From contig JAZUPA010000156.1 in assembly GCA_045604945.1 (NCBI GenBank), positions 1 to 21,828 on the forward strand: a DNA stretch of 21,828 bases. Reading direction: 5' to 3'. This document shows, in pieces, positions 7,274 through 14,479 of this stretch. A model generated the notes under the pieces. The model had not been told where the DNA came from and searched no databases. It was given only the letters and a program-made list of their open reading frames with translations. Made by a program: the position numbers and the translations under genes. Source of the DNA: JAISGQ01 sp045604945. Lineage in GTDB: Bacteria > Bacillota > Clostridia > Oscillospirales > Acutalibacteraceae. Positions within the stretch are counted from its first letter, which is position 1. Each line of letters begins with the position of its first letter.

Positions 7274-9292
7274 TCAGCCATTTAAAATGTTCTTTACAAT
7301 ATCCCTGCGTCTTGCGTACTCTGAATTTCCGGGGTTTTCATCAGCAAGCCTTGTCCATATACCGTGAGCCTTATTCAGCATTACCCAGTCAATTGCAGGG
7401 GTGAAAAGTCTTGCCCTGTTATAGTAGACCACCGCCAGCTCGTCATATGACACGGCATCCCGTTTCTCTTCTGCAATGCGCTCACGCAGCGCTATGCTTT
7501 CCTCGAAATACTCCTTCGCCTTGTCCTTGTCCTTCTGGTCGCGGCAGATTTCGCCCAGGTTGCTGCAGATATATGAAAGCATCTCCCTGTCGCTGAGGGT
7601 CATAAACTGCTCCACAAGCTTTGTCTGCACTTTGTAGCTCTTTTCAAAATAGAGCCTTGCGGAGCTGAGGTGTCCCTTGTCCCTGAGAATGAATCCAAGT
7701 CTGTTGCCGGCTATTCTCACCGCCGCGAGATTATTGATGCTGCCGTTTTTCTCCGCTGCTTTTTCCAGCGCCTCAACGGAATCCATCATGTACTTTACTG
7801 CCATCTCGTAATTGCCGTCGTGTTCATAAAACTTGCCCAGCCGCTCGCAGTTGAGTCCGAGAGAAAAAAGCGTATCCTCACTGCTGTTTTTCCTGTCAAG
7901 CTCTGTTATTATCTCCAGCGCTTTTTCAAAGCAATCCAGCGCCTCTTTTCTCCGTCCGAGCTTTATAAGAACATCTCCGTAATCAACCGTTGCAGACCAC
8001 ATATCCCGTCGGTTTTCCGCCGTGGGCTTTTCCGATGCAAAACGGGTGGTGACATCCACAAGTATCTTTGCATAGGTAAGAGCGGAAACATCGTCGCCGC
8101 GCTGAGTGTATATCTCAACTATCAGTTTGCAGGCGATGCGGGCATCATTTCTGATATTATCGCCGCTGAAACGGTCCAGCAGACCTATAACGCCCTCCAG
8201 GGCTCTCTCATAATATTCCAGCGCCCTGTCCTTGTCCCCTGCCTTTGAGTACATATCTCCCAGCTTTTTCTCGCCGATTCTGATATATCTCTGAGCGCCG
8301 TCATCTGTCGGAAATTTCTCTGCAGTCTCGCAGTTAAGCTCATAAAACCGCTGATATACCTTCCTGCAGTTTTCGTAATCTGCAATCTCCATATACCAGT
8401 CTCCGAGGTCCCACAGCCTGTTTGAAAGGGCGAGGGAAGAGGAGTCAGTCATCTTGCTTCTGTGTTCCTTCTCCTTCTGCTCCACCAGCTTCTTCTGCCA
8501 TTTTATGGCGGTTTTCAGGTCTCTTTTCACATATTTGCCCTTGCCGCTGAACTCCGCGAGCTTCTCAAGAGCATCGCAGCAGCCCATATTCGCAGCAGCC
8601 TCAATCAGCCGCAGTGCCTTGTCCGCATCAATATTGAGCTCCATGCTTTCAAGCATCTTTTTGCCCTTCTGATAAAGGGAATCCGCCGTGACAGCCTTTC
8701 TGTACACCTCGCTGCTCATGAAATTCTCAATCTCGGGCAGGCTGACATAGGCGGTTCTGAGTCGGTTTTTGCCCGTCGGGTCAAGCCTGCGGCGGCAGAT
8801 ATCCGCAATATGCCCGGGAATATTCATTCTGCTTACTTCATTGTCATTTCTGAAGGGGTCTTTGGTCTCTCCCAGAATAACACCCAGGATTCCCTGCAGC
8901 ATTTCACTGTAATCATCAGCCTCCCTGCAGGGGCATATCTCCTCTCCGAACCGCTGCAAAAAGGCTTCTTCAAGCCCTTTTTTCATAAGTACCGGCAGCA
9001 GAGGGATATCATTTTTTCTTGCCCATTCCAATGTCTCGGCGGAAATTCTGTCGGTATCATTCACAAGCTTCTCCGTGACCGCCACCGCAAAAAGCTGCAT
9101 CCCCGAAAGCTCCGAGGCGGGCATATTCTCTCCGCACTCTCCGATTTTCCAGAAGGCGCAGTCGGCATATTCCGAAATATCCGCCGCGAGAATCTCAGCA
9201 GTCACGCAATCCTCGGGATGGCAGCATATCAATATATTTTTTCCGTTATCGGGCATGGAGCCCTTTCCTGTAATTTCACAAATACGTCCCAT
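7274..9292 (-). CDS. Degenerate TIR-like / Sel1-like / TPR protein
   Basis: The first ATG, at 9292, has the best ribosome binding site (GGAGG, 6-base spacing); a second ATG at codon 13 is possible. Residues about 18-105 show a TIR-like alternation: strand NILICCHPED, then CAFWKIGE, LFAVAVTEKL, ETLEWARKND and PLLPVLMK. The BB-loop and following helix are shortened, and the NADase glutamate is not clear; Glu86 or Glu89 lies near it. About 205-272 is Sel1-like (ALEKLAEFSGKGKYVKRDLK). The rest, to residue 672, is a run of TPR helical pairs such as GDVLIKLGRRKEALDCFEKA. No signal or membrane segment is seen. The layout parallels the other two TIR-repeat proteins here, suggesting paralogous sensors or scaffolds. 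The TPR call is firm; the TIR-like call is weaker. Confidence 0.88.
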   Translation of the reverse strand: MGRICEITGKGSMPDNGKNILICCHPEDCVTAEILAADISEYADCAFWKIGECGENMPASELSGMQLFAVAVTEKLVNDTDRISAETLEWARKNDIPLLPVLMKKGLEEAFLQRFGEEICPCREADDYSEMLQGILGVILGETKDPFRNDNEVSRMNIPGHIADICRRRLDPTGKNRLRTAYVSLPEIENFMSSEVYRKAVTADSLYQKGKKMLESMELNIDADKALRLIEAAANMGCCDALEKLAEFSGKGKYVKRDLKTAIKWQKKLVEQKEKEHRSKMTDSSSLALSNRLWDLGDWYMEIADYENCRKVYQRFYELNCETAEKFPTDDGAQRYIRIGEKKLGDMYSKAGDKDRALEYYERALEGVIGLLDRFSGDNIRNDARIACKLIVEIYTQRGDDVSALTYAKILVDVTTRFASEKPTAENRRDMWSATVDYGDVLIKLGRRKEALDCFEKALEIITELDRKNSSEDTLFSLGLNCERLGKFYEHDGNYEMAVKYMMDSVEALEKAAEKNGSINNLAAVRIAGNRLGFILRDKGHLSSARLYFEKSYKVQTKLVEQFMTLSDREMLSYICSNLGEICRDQKDKDKAKEYFEESIALRERIAEEKRDAVSYDELAVVYYNRARLFTPAIDWVMLNKAHGIWTRLADENPGNSEYARRRDIVKNILNG

Positions 9293-9320
9293 ACCAGACC
9301 TCCGACGCTGATTTTGTACT

Positions 9321-9349
9321 ATTATATCACATTATCACAGATTAACAAA
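9321..9349 (-). promoter_or_regulatory. Promoter of the TIR-like/TPR gene
   Basis: On the minus strand, TATAAT (9321-9326) with an upstream TG (extended -10) and a weak -35 TTTGTT (9344-9349), 17-bp spacer. The leader is about 25 bases. Confidence 0.6.
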
Positions 9350-9427
9350 CAACCTGCGGAAATATATCACCCTGAACAAATCACAGCATCCCCCTTTGTC
9401 GAAAATAGACAGCCTGAGGGTACGGTA

Positions 9428-9456
9428 TTGAAAAGAAGTCGGCGGTGGGCTATAAT
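9428..9456 (+). promoter_or_regulatory. Promoter of the PHP/TrmH operon
   Basis: TTGAAA (9428-9433), a 17-bp spacer and TATAAT (9451-9456), ahead of a GGGAGGG site at 9496-9502 and an ATG at 9510. Confidence 0.8.
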
Positions 9457-9509
9457 TCTGTTGTAGCGCGCTCTGACAGCGCACAATCTTATGCAGGGAG
9501 GGCTTTGTT

Positions 9510-10352
9510 ATGACAAGCGACCTTCACATCCATTCCGTAAATTCAGACGGCAGTCTTACCCCTGCCGAAATAATATCAGAAGCCGCAAGGCTCGGTCTTG
9601 CCGTTGCCCTGACCGACCACAACACCACCTCAGGACTGACGGAATTTTTAAGCGAAGCCGAAAAGCAGGGGGTTACCGCTGCCGCAGGCATCGAATTATC
9701 CACCGCACACAACGGTCACGAGCTGCATCTTCTTGGGCTTTTTATCTCTCCTGAGCATTTTCCGCTGCTGGAAAAAACCGTTGCAGAATTTCATGAGCTG
9801 AAGGAAAAAAGCAATATCGAGCTTGCAGAAAGGCTCCGCAGGGCAGGCTATGATGTTGACTACGGCTCTGTAAAACGCCGCAATCCCCACGGCAATGCAA
9901 ACCGCGCACATTTTGCCCGGGAGCTGATGGAAAAAGGCTATGTCGGCTCTGTCCGCGAAGCCTTTGATACTCTCCTCGGCGAGGGCATGGGCTTTTATAT
10001 CCCCCCTGACAGGCTCCTGCTTACCGATGCAATAAGGCTCCTGCGCAGCATAAAGGCTGTCCCTGTAATAGCCCATCCGCTCCATGACCTCGAAGGAAAA
10101 GAGCTTCGCGCCCTTCTGCCCGAAGCCATCGATGCAGGACTTCTCGGCATAGAGGTGCTTCACTCCTCCTACGATGAAGATAAAATAGCCGCGGCAAACC
10201 GTATTGCAGAGGAATTCGGACTTCATAAAAGCGGCGGCAGCGACTTCCACGGCAGTGCAAAACCCGATATAAAAATGGGCGTCGGCAAGGGAAACCTTGT
10301 AATCCCAATTGAATTTTACAATGACCTGCTGCAGCTGCAGCAGTCATTATGA
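9510..10352 (+). CDS. PHP-domain phosphoesterase (YciV/nucleoside 3',5'-bisphosphate phosphatase-like)
   Basis: The 280-residue length fits the family. The N-terminus carries PHP metal motif I (DLHIHSVNSDG, residues 4-14), then ALTDHNTTSG with Asp36/His37, Glu62 in the AGIELS segment, and HELHLLG around 70-76. A helical insert spans about 95-165. The later motifs are VIAHPLHD and, near the C-terminus, GSDFHG, which completes the trinuclear metal site. Enzymes of this group (E. coli YciV/RNase AM, Chromobacterium CV1693) remove phosphate from nucleoside 3',5'-bisphosphates such as pAp, or trim RNA 5' ends. The exact substrate here is inferred. The start is set by a GGGAGGG site and an N-terminus that begins directly at the motif. 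It is the first gene of an operon with the TrmH-type methyltransferase, 13 bases downstream, suggesting a shared RNA-metabolism context. Confidence 0.93.
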   Translation: MTSDLHIHSVNSDGSLTPAEIISEAARLGLAVALTDHNTTSGLTEFLSEAEKQGVTAAAGIELSTAHNGHELHLLGLFISPEHFPLLEKTVAEFHELKEKSNIELAERLRRAGYDVDYGSVKRRNPHGNANRAHFARELMEKGYVGSVREAFDTLLGEGMGFYIPPDRLLLTDAIRLLRSIKAVPVIAHPLHDLEGKELRALLPEAIDAGLLGIEVLHSSYDEDKIAAANRIAEEFGLHKSGGSDFHGSAKPDIKMGVGKGNLVIPIEFYNDLLQLQQSL

Positions 10353-10365
10353 CAGCGGTGATACT

Positions 10366-11205
10366 ATGAGCGAATTCACACCAAACGTAATAGAGATAAC
10401 AGATTTTATGGCGCCCGAGCTTGATGTTTACGCAAGGCTCACCGAGGCGCAGCTTTTAAACCGTGAGCATCCTCAGAGCGCCATGTTCATTGCGGAGAGC
10501 CCCAAGGTCATCGACCGCGCGCTGAATGCGGGGTGCAGACCTGTTTCCATGCTCCTTGAGCGAAAGCACATAAAAGGAGAAGCCAGAGAAATTATCGCAC
10601 GGTGCGGAGATATTCCCGTCTACACCTCGGAGTTCGATATTCTAACTCAGCTGACAGGCTTCAAGCTCACCCGAGGGGTGCTGTGCGCCATGCTTCGCCC
10701 GCCCCTGAGGTCGGTTGATGAAATCTGCGCAGGTGCTCGCAGAATCGCAATTCTCGAGGACATTATGAACCCCACAAACTTAGGTGCAATCTTTCGCTCG
10801 GCTGCAGCATTCAATATTGATGCGGTGCTGCTGACTCCCGGCTGCACAGACCCCCTCTACCGCCGCTCGGCAAGGGTCAGCATGGGTACGGTTTTCCAGA
10901 TTCCCTGGACGTATCTGGGTGAAAAGATGGCAGACTGGCCCGAAGGCGGCATGGCAAAGATTCGTGAAATGGGATTTAAGACCGCCGCAATGGCGCTTAA
11001 AGACGATTCGGTCAGCATTGATGACCCGTCACTTATGGCAGAAGAAAAGCTTGCAATAATACTCGGCACCGAGGGCGACGGTCTTTCCGACTGCACCATC
11101 GCAGACTGCGATTACACCGTAAAAATCCCCATGTCTCACGATGTTGATTCTCTCAATGTGGCGGCAGCTTCTGCCGTTGCCTTCTGGCAGCTGCAGAACA
11201 AATAA
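10366..11205 (+). CDS. TrmH/SpoU-family RNA methyltransferase
   Basis: A SPOUT methyltransferase that transfers methyl from SAM to RNA, most often the 2'-O of rRNA or tRNA. All three family motifs are present: motif 1 NPTNLGAIFRSAAAF, motif 2 ILGTEGDGLSD and motif 3 IPMSHDVDSLNVAAASA, which together form the knotted SAM site. The N-terminal hundred or so residues are the RNA-binding part (FIAESPKVIDRALNAG, TGFKLTRGVLCAM). I chose the ATG at 10366 (279 residues). An in-frame upstream ATG at 10309 would overlap the PHP gene and adds a Cys/Ser-rich, non-family stretch. The ribosome binding site is weak (GCGGTG), so coupling to PHP translation is likely. The family is certain; the target nucleotide is not known. 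Confidence 0.93.
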   Translation: MSEFTPNVIEITDFMAPELDVYARLTEAQLLNREHPQSAMFIAESPKVIDRALNAGCRPVSMLLERKHIKGEAREIIARCGDIPVYTSEFDILTQLTGFKLTRGVLCAMLRPPLRSVDEICAGARRIAILEDIMNPTNLGAIFRSAAAFNIDAVLLTPGCTDPLYRRSARVSMGTVFQIPWTYLGEKMADWPEGGMAKIREMGFKTAAMALKDDSVSIDDPSLMAEEKLAIILGTEGDGLSDCTIADCDYTVKIPMSHDVDSLNVAAASAVAFWQLQNK

Positions 11206-11255
11206 CGCTTCCCAAAACTCAACCTGCGGTAGAATAATTCTCTCAGAACGGGTTA

Positions 11256-11283
11256 TTGCTTATCCTCTCAAAGCAGGTATACT
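11256..11283 (+). promoter_or_regulatory. Likely promoter of the XRE-TPR regulator
   Basis: TTGCTT (11256-11261), a 16-bp spacer and TATACT (11278-11283), about 40 bases before the start codon. The match is moderate. Confidence 0.5.
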
Positions 11284-11321
11284 GTAATTGCTGCAGCAGA
11301 AATCTATTCAGGAGAATTTAT

Positions 11322-12140
11322 ATGAACATAAGACTTGGAGAAAAGATACGCTCACTGCGCAAGGCAAGGAATATTTCCCAGGAGAAGCTTGCTCAGTATC
11401 TGGGAGTCAGCTTTCAGGCGGTAAGCAAGTTGGAAAACGGTATGACCATGCCCGATGTGACCATGATACCCGCCCTTGCGTCATTTTTTGAGGTCTCCAC
11501 CGATGAGCTTTTTGACTTCAACGTGCTGGAAACCGAAGAGCGTGTGATGAAAATATGCTATGAAGCCGCGGAGCTTCGCGATGAGGATCCTGCAGGGGCG
11601 GAAGCCATGCTGAGAGAGGGGCTCAGACAGTACCCCGGCAACGATATCATCCTCAACAACCTCCTTTATACCATGCGCTCCCCCGAGCGCTCCGATGAGG
11701 TTATCGATATCTGCACCGTACTTATCGAAAGTACAAGGAACGACGATGTAAAGTACGATGCACTGAGAATACTTGCCGAAACCTACAAGGAGCGCGGGGA
11801 ATACGCCCTGACAAAGGCAACCATCCAGCGGATTCCCGAGATATATTTCTCAAAGCTTGAGCTGGATGCACTTCTCCTTGAGGGCGAGGATATGTACGCT
11901 TCTGCCTGGCGGCAGAAGCATATATCCGCAGTGACCCTTATAGATATGGCGCTGCGTCTTGCTGATTACTACGAAGCAAAGGGCGAGAGGGAACACGCCC
12001 GTATCCAGCTTGAATTGGGACTTGGCGTAATTGAGGCTTTTGCCCACGATGCCGTATTTGAAGAGGAACGCAGAGCCTTCTATGAGAGATACTGCATTAA
12101 GACCGAAGAGAAGATTCTCAAGAGACTCGAAAACATCTGA
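11322..12140 (+). CDS. XRE-family HTH regulator with C-terminal TPR-like helices
   Basis: The ATG at 11322 follows AGGAG; an earlier in-frame ATG (11256) overlaps the predicted promoter and adds a Cys-rich stretch, so I rejected it. Residues about 1-60 are a Cro/CI helix-turn-helix: IRSLRKARNISQEKLAQYLG then VSFQAVSKLENGMTMPD, with the common ending FFEVSTDELFDF. Residues about 75-272 are paired amphipathic helices of TPR-like type (AEAMLREGLRQYPGNDIILN, ILAETYKERGEYALTKATI). Such HTH-plus-repeat regulators often respond to a ligand or peptide through the repeats. It binds DNA in the cytoplasm. Its target is not known; the palindrome at 12159-12181, between it and the DUF2975 promoter, is one candidate. 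The domain call is strong. Confidence 0.93.
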   Translation: MNIRLGEKIRSLRKARNISQEKLAQYLGVSFQAVSKLENGMTMPDVTMIPALASFFEVSTDELFDFNVLETEERVMKICYEAAELRDEDPAGAEAMLREGLRQYPGNDIILNNLLYTMRSPERSDEVIDICTVLIESTRNDDVKYDALRILAETYKERGEYALTKATIQRIPEIYFSKLELDALLLEGEDMYASAWRQKHISAVTLIDMALRLADYYEAKGEREHARIQLELGLGVIEAFAHDAVFEEERRAFYERYCIKTEEKILKRLENI

Positions 12141-12158
12141 ATTATTACAAAAATAAAA

Positions 12159-12181
12159 AAATTAACGTTTTTCGTTAATTT
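12159..12181. promoter_or_regulatory. Inverted repeat between the XRE gene and the DUF2975 promoter
   Basis: AAATTAACG and CGTTAATTT form a perfect 9-bp inverted repeat around TTTTT, ending 4 bases before the -35 box at 12186. The stem is AT-rich and lacks a T tract after it, so it is a poor terminator. An operator for the upstream XRE protein, or for the YozG-type protein of the operon, fits better but is inferred. Confidence 0.45.
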
Positions 12182-12185
12182 ATAC

Positions 12186-12214
12186 TTGACAAACGTAAAT
12201 CCCCTGTATATAAT
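12186..12214 (+). promoter_or_regulatory. Perfect-consensus promoter of the DUF2975 operon
   Basis: TTGACA (12186-12191), a 17-bp spacer and TATAAT (12209-12214). The leader is about 110 bases and includes an in-frame ATG at 12260 after GGGGG. Confidence 0.85.
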
Positions 12215-12331
12215 GGCGACAGTAACAGATCTGTACACGTCATTGCATACGGGGGATTAATGTTGTGTCTGAAGTCGCGAGCAGCACAGCTGTCCCAAAG
12301 AAAACAATCTGTTTTTGAAAGGAATATAATT

Positions 12332-12928
12332 ATGGAAAAAATGAGTAAAATAGCAAAGACCCTCAGTGTTCTGGCAAAGATCTTCGCAATCTTCTGCATC
12401 GTCGGCGGCTGCATAATGGCTTTGTGCGCCCTTCTCTTCTTCTTCCTCGGCGAAAGTGCTTTCGTGGATGTCACATCGACCCTCACTCTCGGACCTGCAA
12501 CCTTTGAGCTCGCCCCTGAGCTTGTCCCTGAGGTTTCTATTGTAAGAACACAGATTATCATCGGACTTCTTGCAATTTCCGTTCTGGCATTCTTTATGGC
12601 ATACGCCTTCAAAATGTGCAGAAAGGTACTGGCGCCCATGACCGAGCAGAATCCCTTTGACGAGTCAGTCTCCAAGAATCTCAGAAAGCTCGGCATCGCA
12701 ACCCTCGTTTTCGGCATCGTAATGCCCATCGTCAGCATGATTGCCGAAGCTGTCACCCTTTACGCATACAAGGCACACGAGATTTTCCTCAGCGACAAGA
12801 TAGTCGGCGTGGAATTTGACTTTGAGTTTGATCTCACCTTTATCGTCATCGCCTGCATTTGCTTCATGCTCTCCTATATCTTCAAGTACGGCACAGAGCT
12901 TCAGGCTCAGTCCGACGAGACTCTTTAA
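12332..12928 (+). CDS. DUF2975 membrane protein (YoaS-like)
   Basis: A 198-residue protein with four likely membrane segments at about 15-40, 73-93, 120-142 and 168-185. The cytoplasmic loop between segments 2 and 3 carries the DUF2975 signature PMTEQNPFDESVSKNLRKLG. It sits directly before a small YozG-type HTH regulator, the same arrangement as yoaS/yozG of Bacillus subtilis. The molecular function of DUF2975 is not established; a role in membrane sensing or transport is only suggested. I chose the ATG at 12332 (AAAGGA site) because the first helix follows at once. An in-frame ATG at 12260 with a GGGGG site would add 24 polar residues and cannot be excluded. Confidence 0.9.
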   Translation: MEKMSKIAKTLSVLAKIFAIFCIVGGCIMALCALLFFFLGESAFVDVTSTLTLGPATFELAPELVPEVSIVRTQIIIGLLAISVLAFFMAYAFKMCRKVLAPMTEQNPFDESVSKNLRKLGIATLVFGIVMPIVSMIAEAVTLYAYKAHEIFLSDKIVGVEFDFEFDLTFIVIACICFMLSYIFKYGTELQAQSDETL

Positions 12929-12941
12929 GGATGGTGCCAAT

Positions 12942-13181
12942 ATGCCTATTATTTTAAGACTTGACCGCGTTATGGCGCACCGAAAAATCTCCCTCAAGGA
13001 GCCTGTCGACAAGCTCGGCGTTGCAAACGTCAACCTCTCAAAGCTAAAGACAGGCAAGGTCTCCGCAATCCGATTCTCCACCCTTGAGGCAATCTGCGAT
13101 GTGCTTGACTGCCAGCCGGGAGATATTCTGGAATTTTCAAGGGACAAGAGCCTTCAGACCTATACAGAGGACGAGGAATAA
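12942..13181 (+). CDS. YozG-type Cro/CI transcriptional regulator
   Basis: A compact 79-residue HTH protein covering one domain only. The family signature is clear: NLSKLKTGKVSAIRFSTLEA, then ICDVLDCQPGDILEF. Regulators of this type are found beside DUF2975 membrane proteins and probably control their own operon; here the gene lies 13 bases after the DUF2975 stop. The recognition region has LGVANVNLSKLK, and the loop LKEPVDKLG is slightly unlike the usual LAEKVGIT form. The ATG at 12942 is preceded by AAGG at 12927-12930, which overlaps the end of the previous gene. The last base of its stop codon is the first base of the next start. Confidence 0.93.
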   Translation: MPIILRLDRVMAHRKISLKEPVDKLGVANVNLSKLKTGKVSAIRFSTLEAICDVLDCQPGDILEFSRDKSLQTYTEDEE

Positions 13182-13795
13182 TGAAGATACTGTACGGCAC
13201 TGCAAACCCCTCAAAGCTTGAATCAATGAAGAGAATAACCGGCACGCTGGGGATTGAGATAGTCGGTTCTTCTGAAATGGGACTGACCCTCCCCGAGGTG
13301 CAGGAGACGGGCAGCAGCCCTCTGGAAAACGCCTGCCTGAAAGCGCAGGCATACTACAGAGAGTTTCGCATACCTGTATTCTCCTGTGATACGGGGCTGT
13401 ATTTTGACTCTCTGCCTGACAGCCTGCAGCCGGGAACACATGTGAGAAGAGTAAACGGGAAAACCCTTACCGACAGGGAAATGACAGAGTATTACGGGAA
13501 CCTTGCCGCCGCCCATGGCGGACAGCTTACAGGGCGTTACCGCAATGCCGTATGCTTTATCTTCGATGATGAGAACACCTTCGTGAGCATGGATGAAAGT
13601 CTTTACACCGAGCCGTTTCTGCTTGTTTCGACCCCTCACGAAAGGTCCGCGGAGGGATTCCCCCTTGACCGCCTTTCGGTGGACATCGCCACAGGAAAAT
13701 ACTATTACGATCTTGCAGGTCACGCTGTTGACCAATCGGCAATAGAGCAGGGCTTTCGGGCGTTTTTCGAAAACGCACTGAAAGAAATCGGATAA
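13181..13795 (+). CDS. RdgB/Ham1-like non-canonical purine NTP pyrophosphatase, divergent
   Basis: Ham1 proteins hydrolyse dITP, XTP and related triphosphates to monophosphates, keeping deaminated bases out of nucleic acid. The N-terminal part matches: TANPSKLESMK (residues 7-17), PEVQETGSSPLENACLKA with Glu42, Asn50 and Lys54, and SCDTGLYFDSLP with Asp70, then PGTHVRR. The usual later GYDPIF-type motif is not recognisable; GFPLDRLSVD and DLAGHAVDQSAIEQGFRAF take its place. At 204 residues it has the normal length. It may therefore act on a different nucleotide, or be a Ham1-fold relative. It overlaps the YozG-type stop by one base (TAATG), so it is translationally coupled. A strong terminator follows. 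Confidence 0.85.
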   Translation: MKILYGTANPSKLESMKRITGTLGIEIVGSSEMGLTLPEVQETGSSPLENACLKAQAYYREFRIPVFSCDTGLYFDSLPDSLQPGTHVRRVNGKTLTDREMTEYYGNLAAAHGGQLTGRYRNAVCFIFDDENTFVSMDESLYTEPFLLVSTPHERSAEGFPLDRLSVDIATGKYYYDLAGHAVDQSAIEQGFRAFFENALKEIG

Positions 13796-13797
13796 CC

Positions 13798-13833
13798 AAA
13801 ACCCCACGGCTGAAATATCAGCCGTGGGGTTTT
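13798..13833 (+). terminator. Bidirectional terminator
   Basis: A 16-bp perfect stem (AAAACCCCACGGCTGA with TCAGCCGTGGGGTTTT), AATA loop, with T tracts in both directions. It lies 3 bases after one stop codon and 3 bases before the convergent stop at 13837. Confidence 0.95.
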
Positions 13834-13836
13834 CTG

Positions 13837-14463
13837 TCAGTCAACCGCTCGGGTAATCAGTATATAATTCCCCTGCTCAAGCCTGATTCTTGCGCCGTTG
13901 AGCAGCGATACTCTCCGCTCGCTGTTCATTACTCCTATTGCCATCCTGTCAGAAGGCAGCTTAATTTCGTCGGCAAAGCGCCCTGCCATAAGCTCATCAA
14001 CATACATAAGCTCAAAGCTCAGGGTATTTGTGCCGAACTGCACCGTCTGACGCCCCTGCTCCTCAGGGGAGAGGGCAGATACTATGGCATCGGTTACAAG
14101 GCGTGTGGAGCATATTGTCTCAAGTCCGTAGTGCTGGTAGATATTCTCTCTGCCAACGTCCACAAGCCCTGTCACTATTTTTTCTATTCCGAAAAACTCC
14201 CTTGCCATTTCCGCAACCATTACGTTTGTATTGTCGTCATCGGTGCAGGATACAAGGGCATCGCAGTCCTCAATGCCCGCAGCCTTGAGGGAGTCGAGGT
14301 CGGTAGGTCTGCCCTGGGTAACACTTCCCTGGAAATTGAGGGCTGCAAGTTTTTTTATGCTTTCGCCCCCGTCACAGAGCACCGCAGCCTGATGCCCCTG
14401 TGCAACCAGCTCACAGGCTGCATGACGCGCATTTTCTCCGCTTCCCACAACAAGCACATTCAT
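13837..14463 (-). CDS. TrkA-family RCK protein (degenerate nucleotide motif)
   Basis: A 208-residue protein with an RCK_N Rossmann domain (about 1-125) and an RCK_C domain (about 130-205). RCK proteins are cytoplasmic gating subunits of K+ uptake channels and bind NAD(H), ATP or ADP. The motif here is GSGENA, residues 7-12, in which the third glycycine of GxGxxG is Ala; Asp31 stands at the end of strand 2. The later ALVSCTDDDNTNVMVA and TRLVTDAIVSAL segments are typical. No TrkH or KtrB membrane subunit is in the window. It starts 16 bases after the YfhO stop, behind GGAGG, so the two genes form one operon. A second TrkA-like gene lies at 18419-19075; the two may act as a pair in one complex (inference). 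Confidence 0.9.
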   Translation of the reverse strand: MNVLVVGSGENARHAACELVAQGHQAAVLCDGGESIKKLAALNFQGSVTQGRPTDLDSLKAAGIEDCDALVSCTDDDNTNVMVAEMAREFFGIEKIVTGLVDVGRENIYQHYGLETICSTRLVTDAIVSALSPEEQGRQTVQFGTNTLSFELMYVDELMAGRFADEIKLPSDRMAIGVMNSERRVSLLNGARIRLEQGNYILITRAVD

Positions 14464-14479
14464 ATTACGCTACCTCCAA

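Noticed and set aside
8462..9466. Plus-strand 334-codon open frame opposite the TIR-like/TPR gene
   Set aside because: No ribosome site or domain; the opposite strand shows clear TPR periodicity.
10309..10365. Upstream ATG extending the TrmH-type protein into the PHP gene
   Set aside because: The extra residues are unlike the family, and the later ATG at 10366 gives a usual N-terminus.
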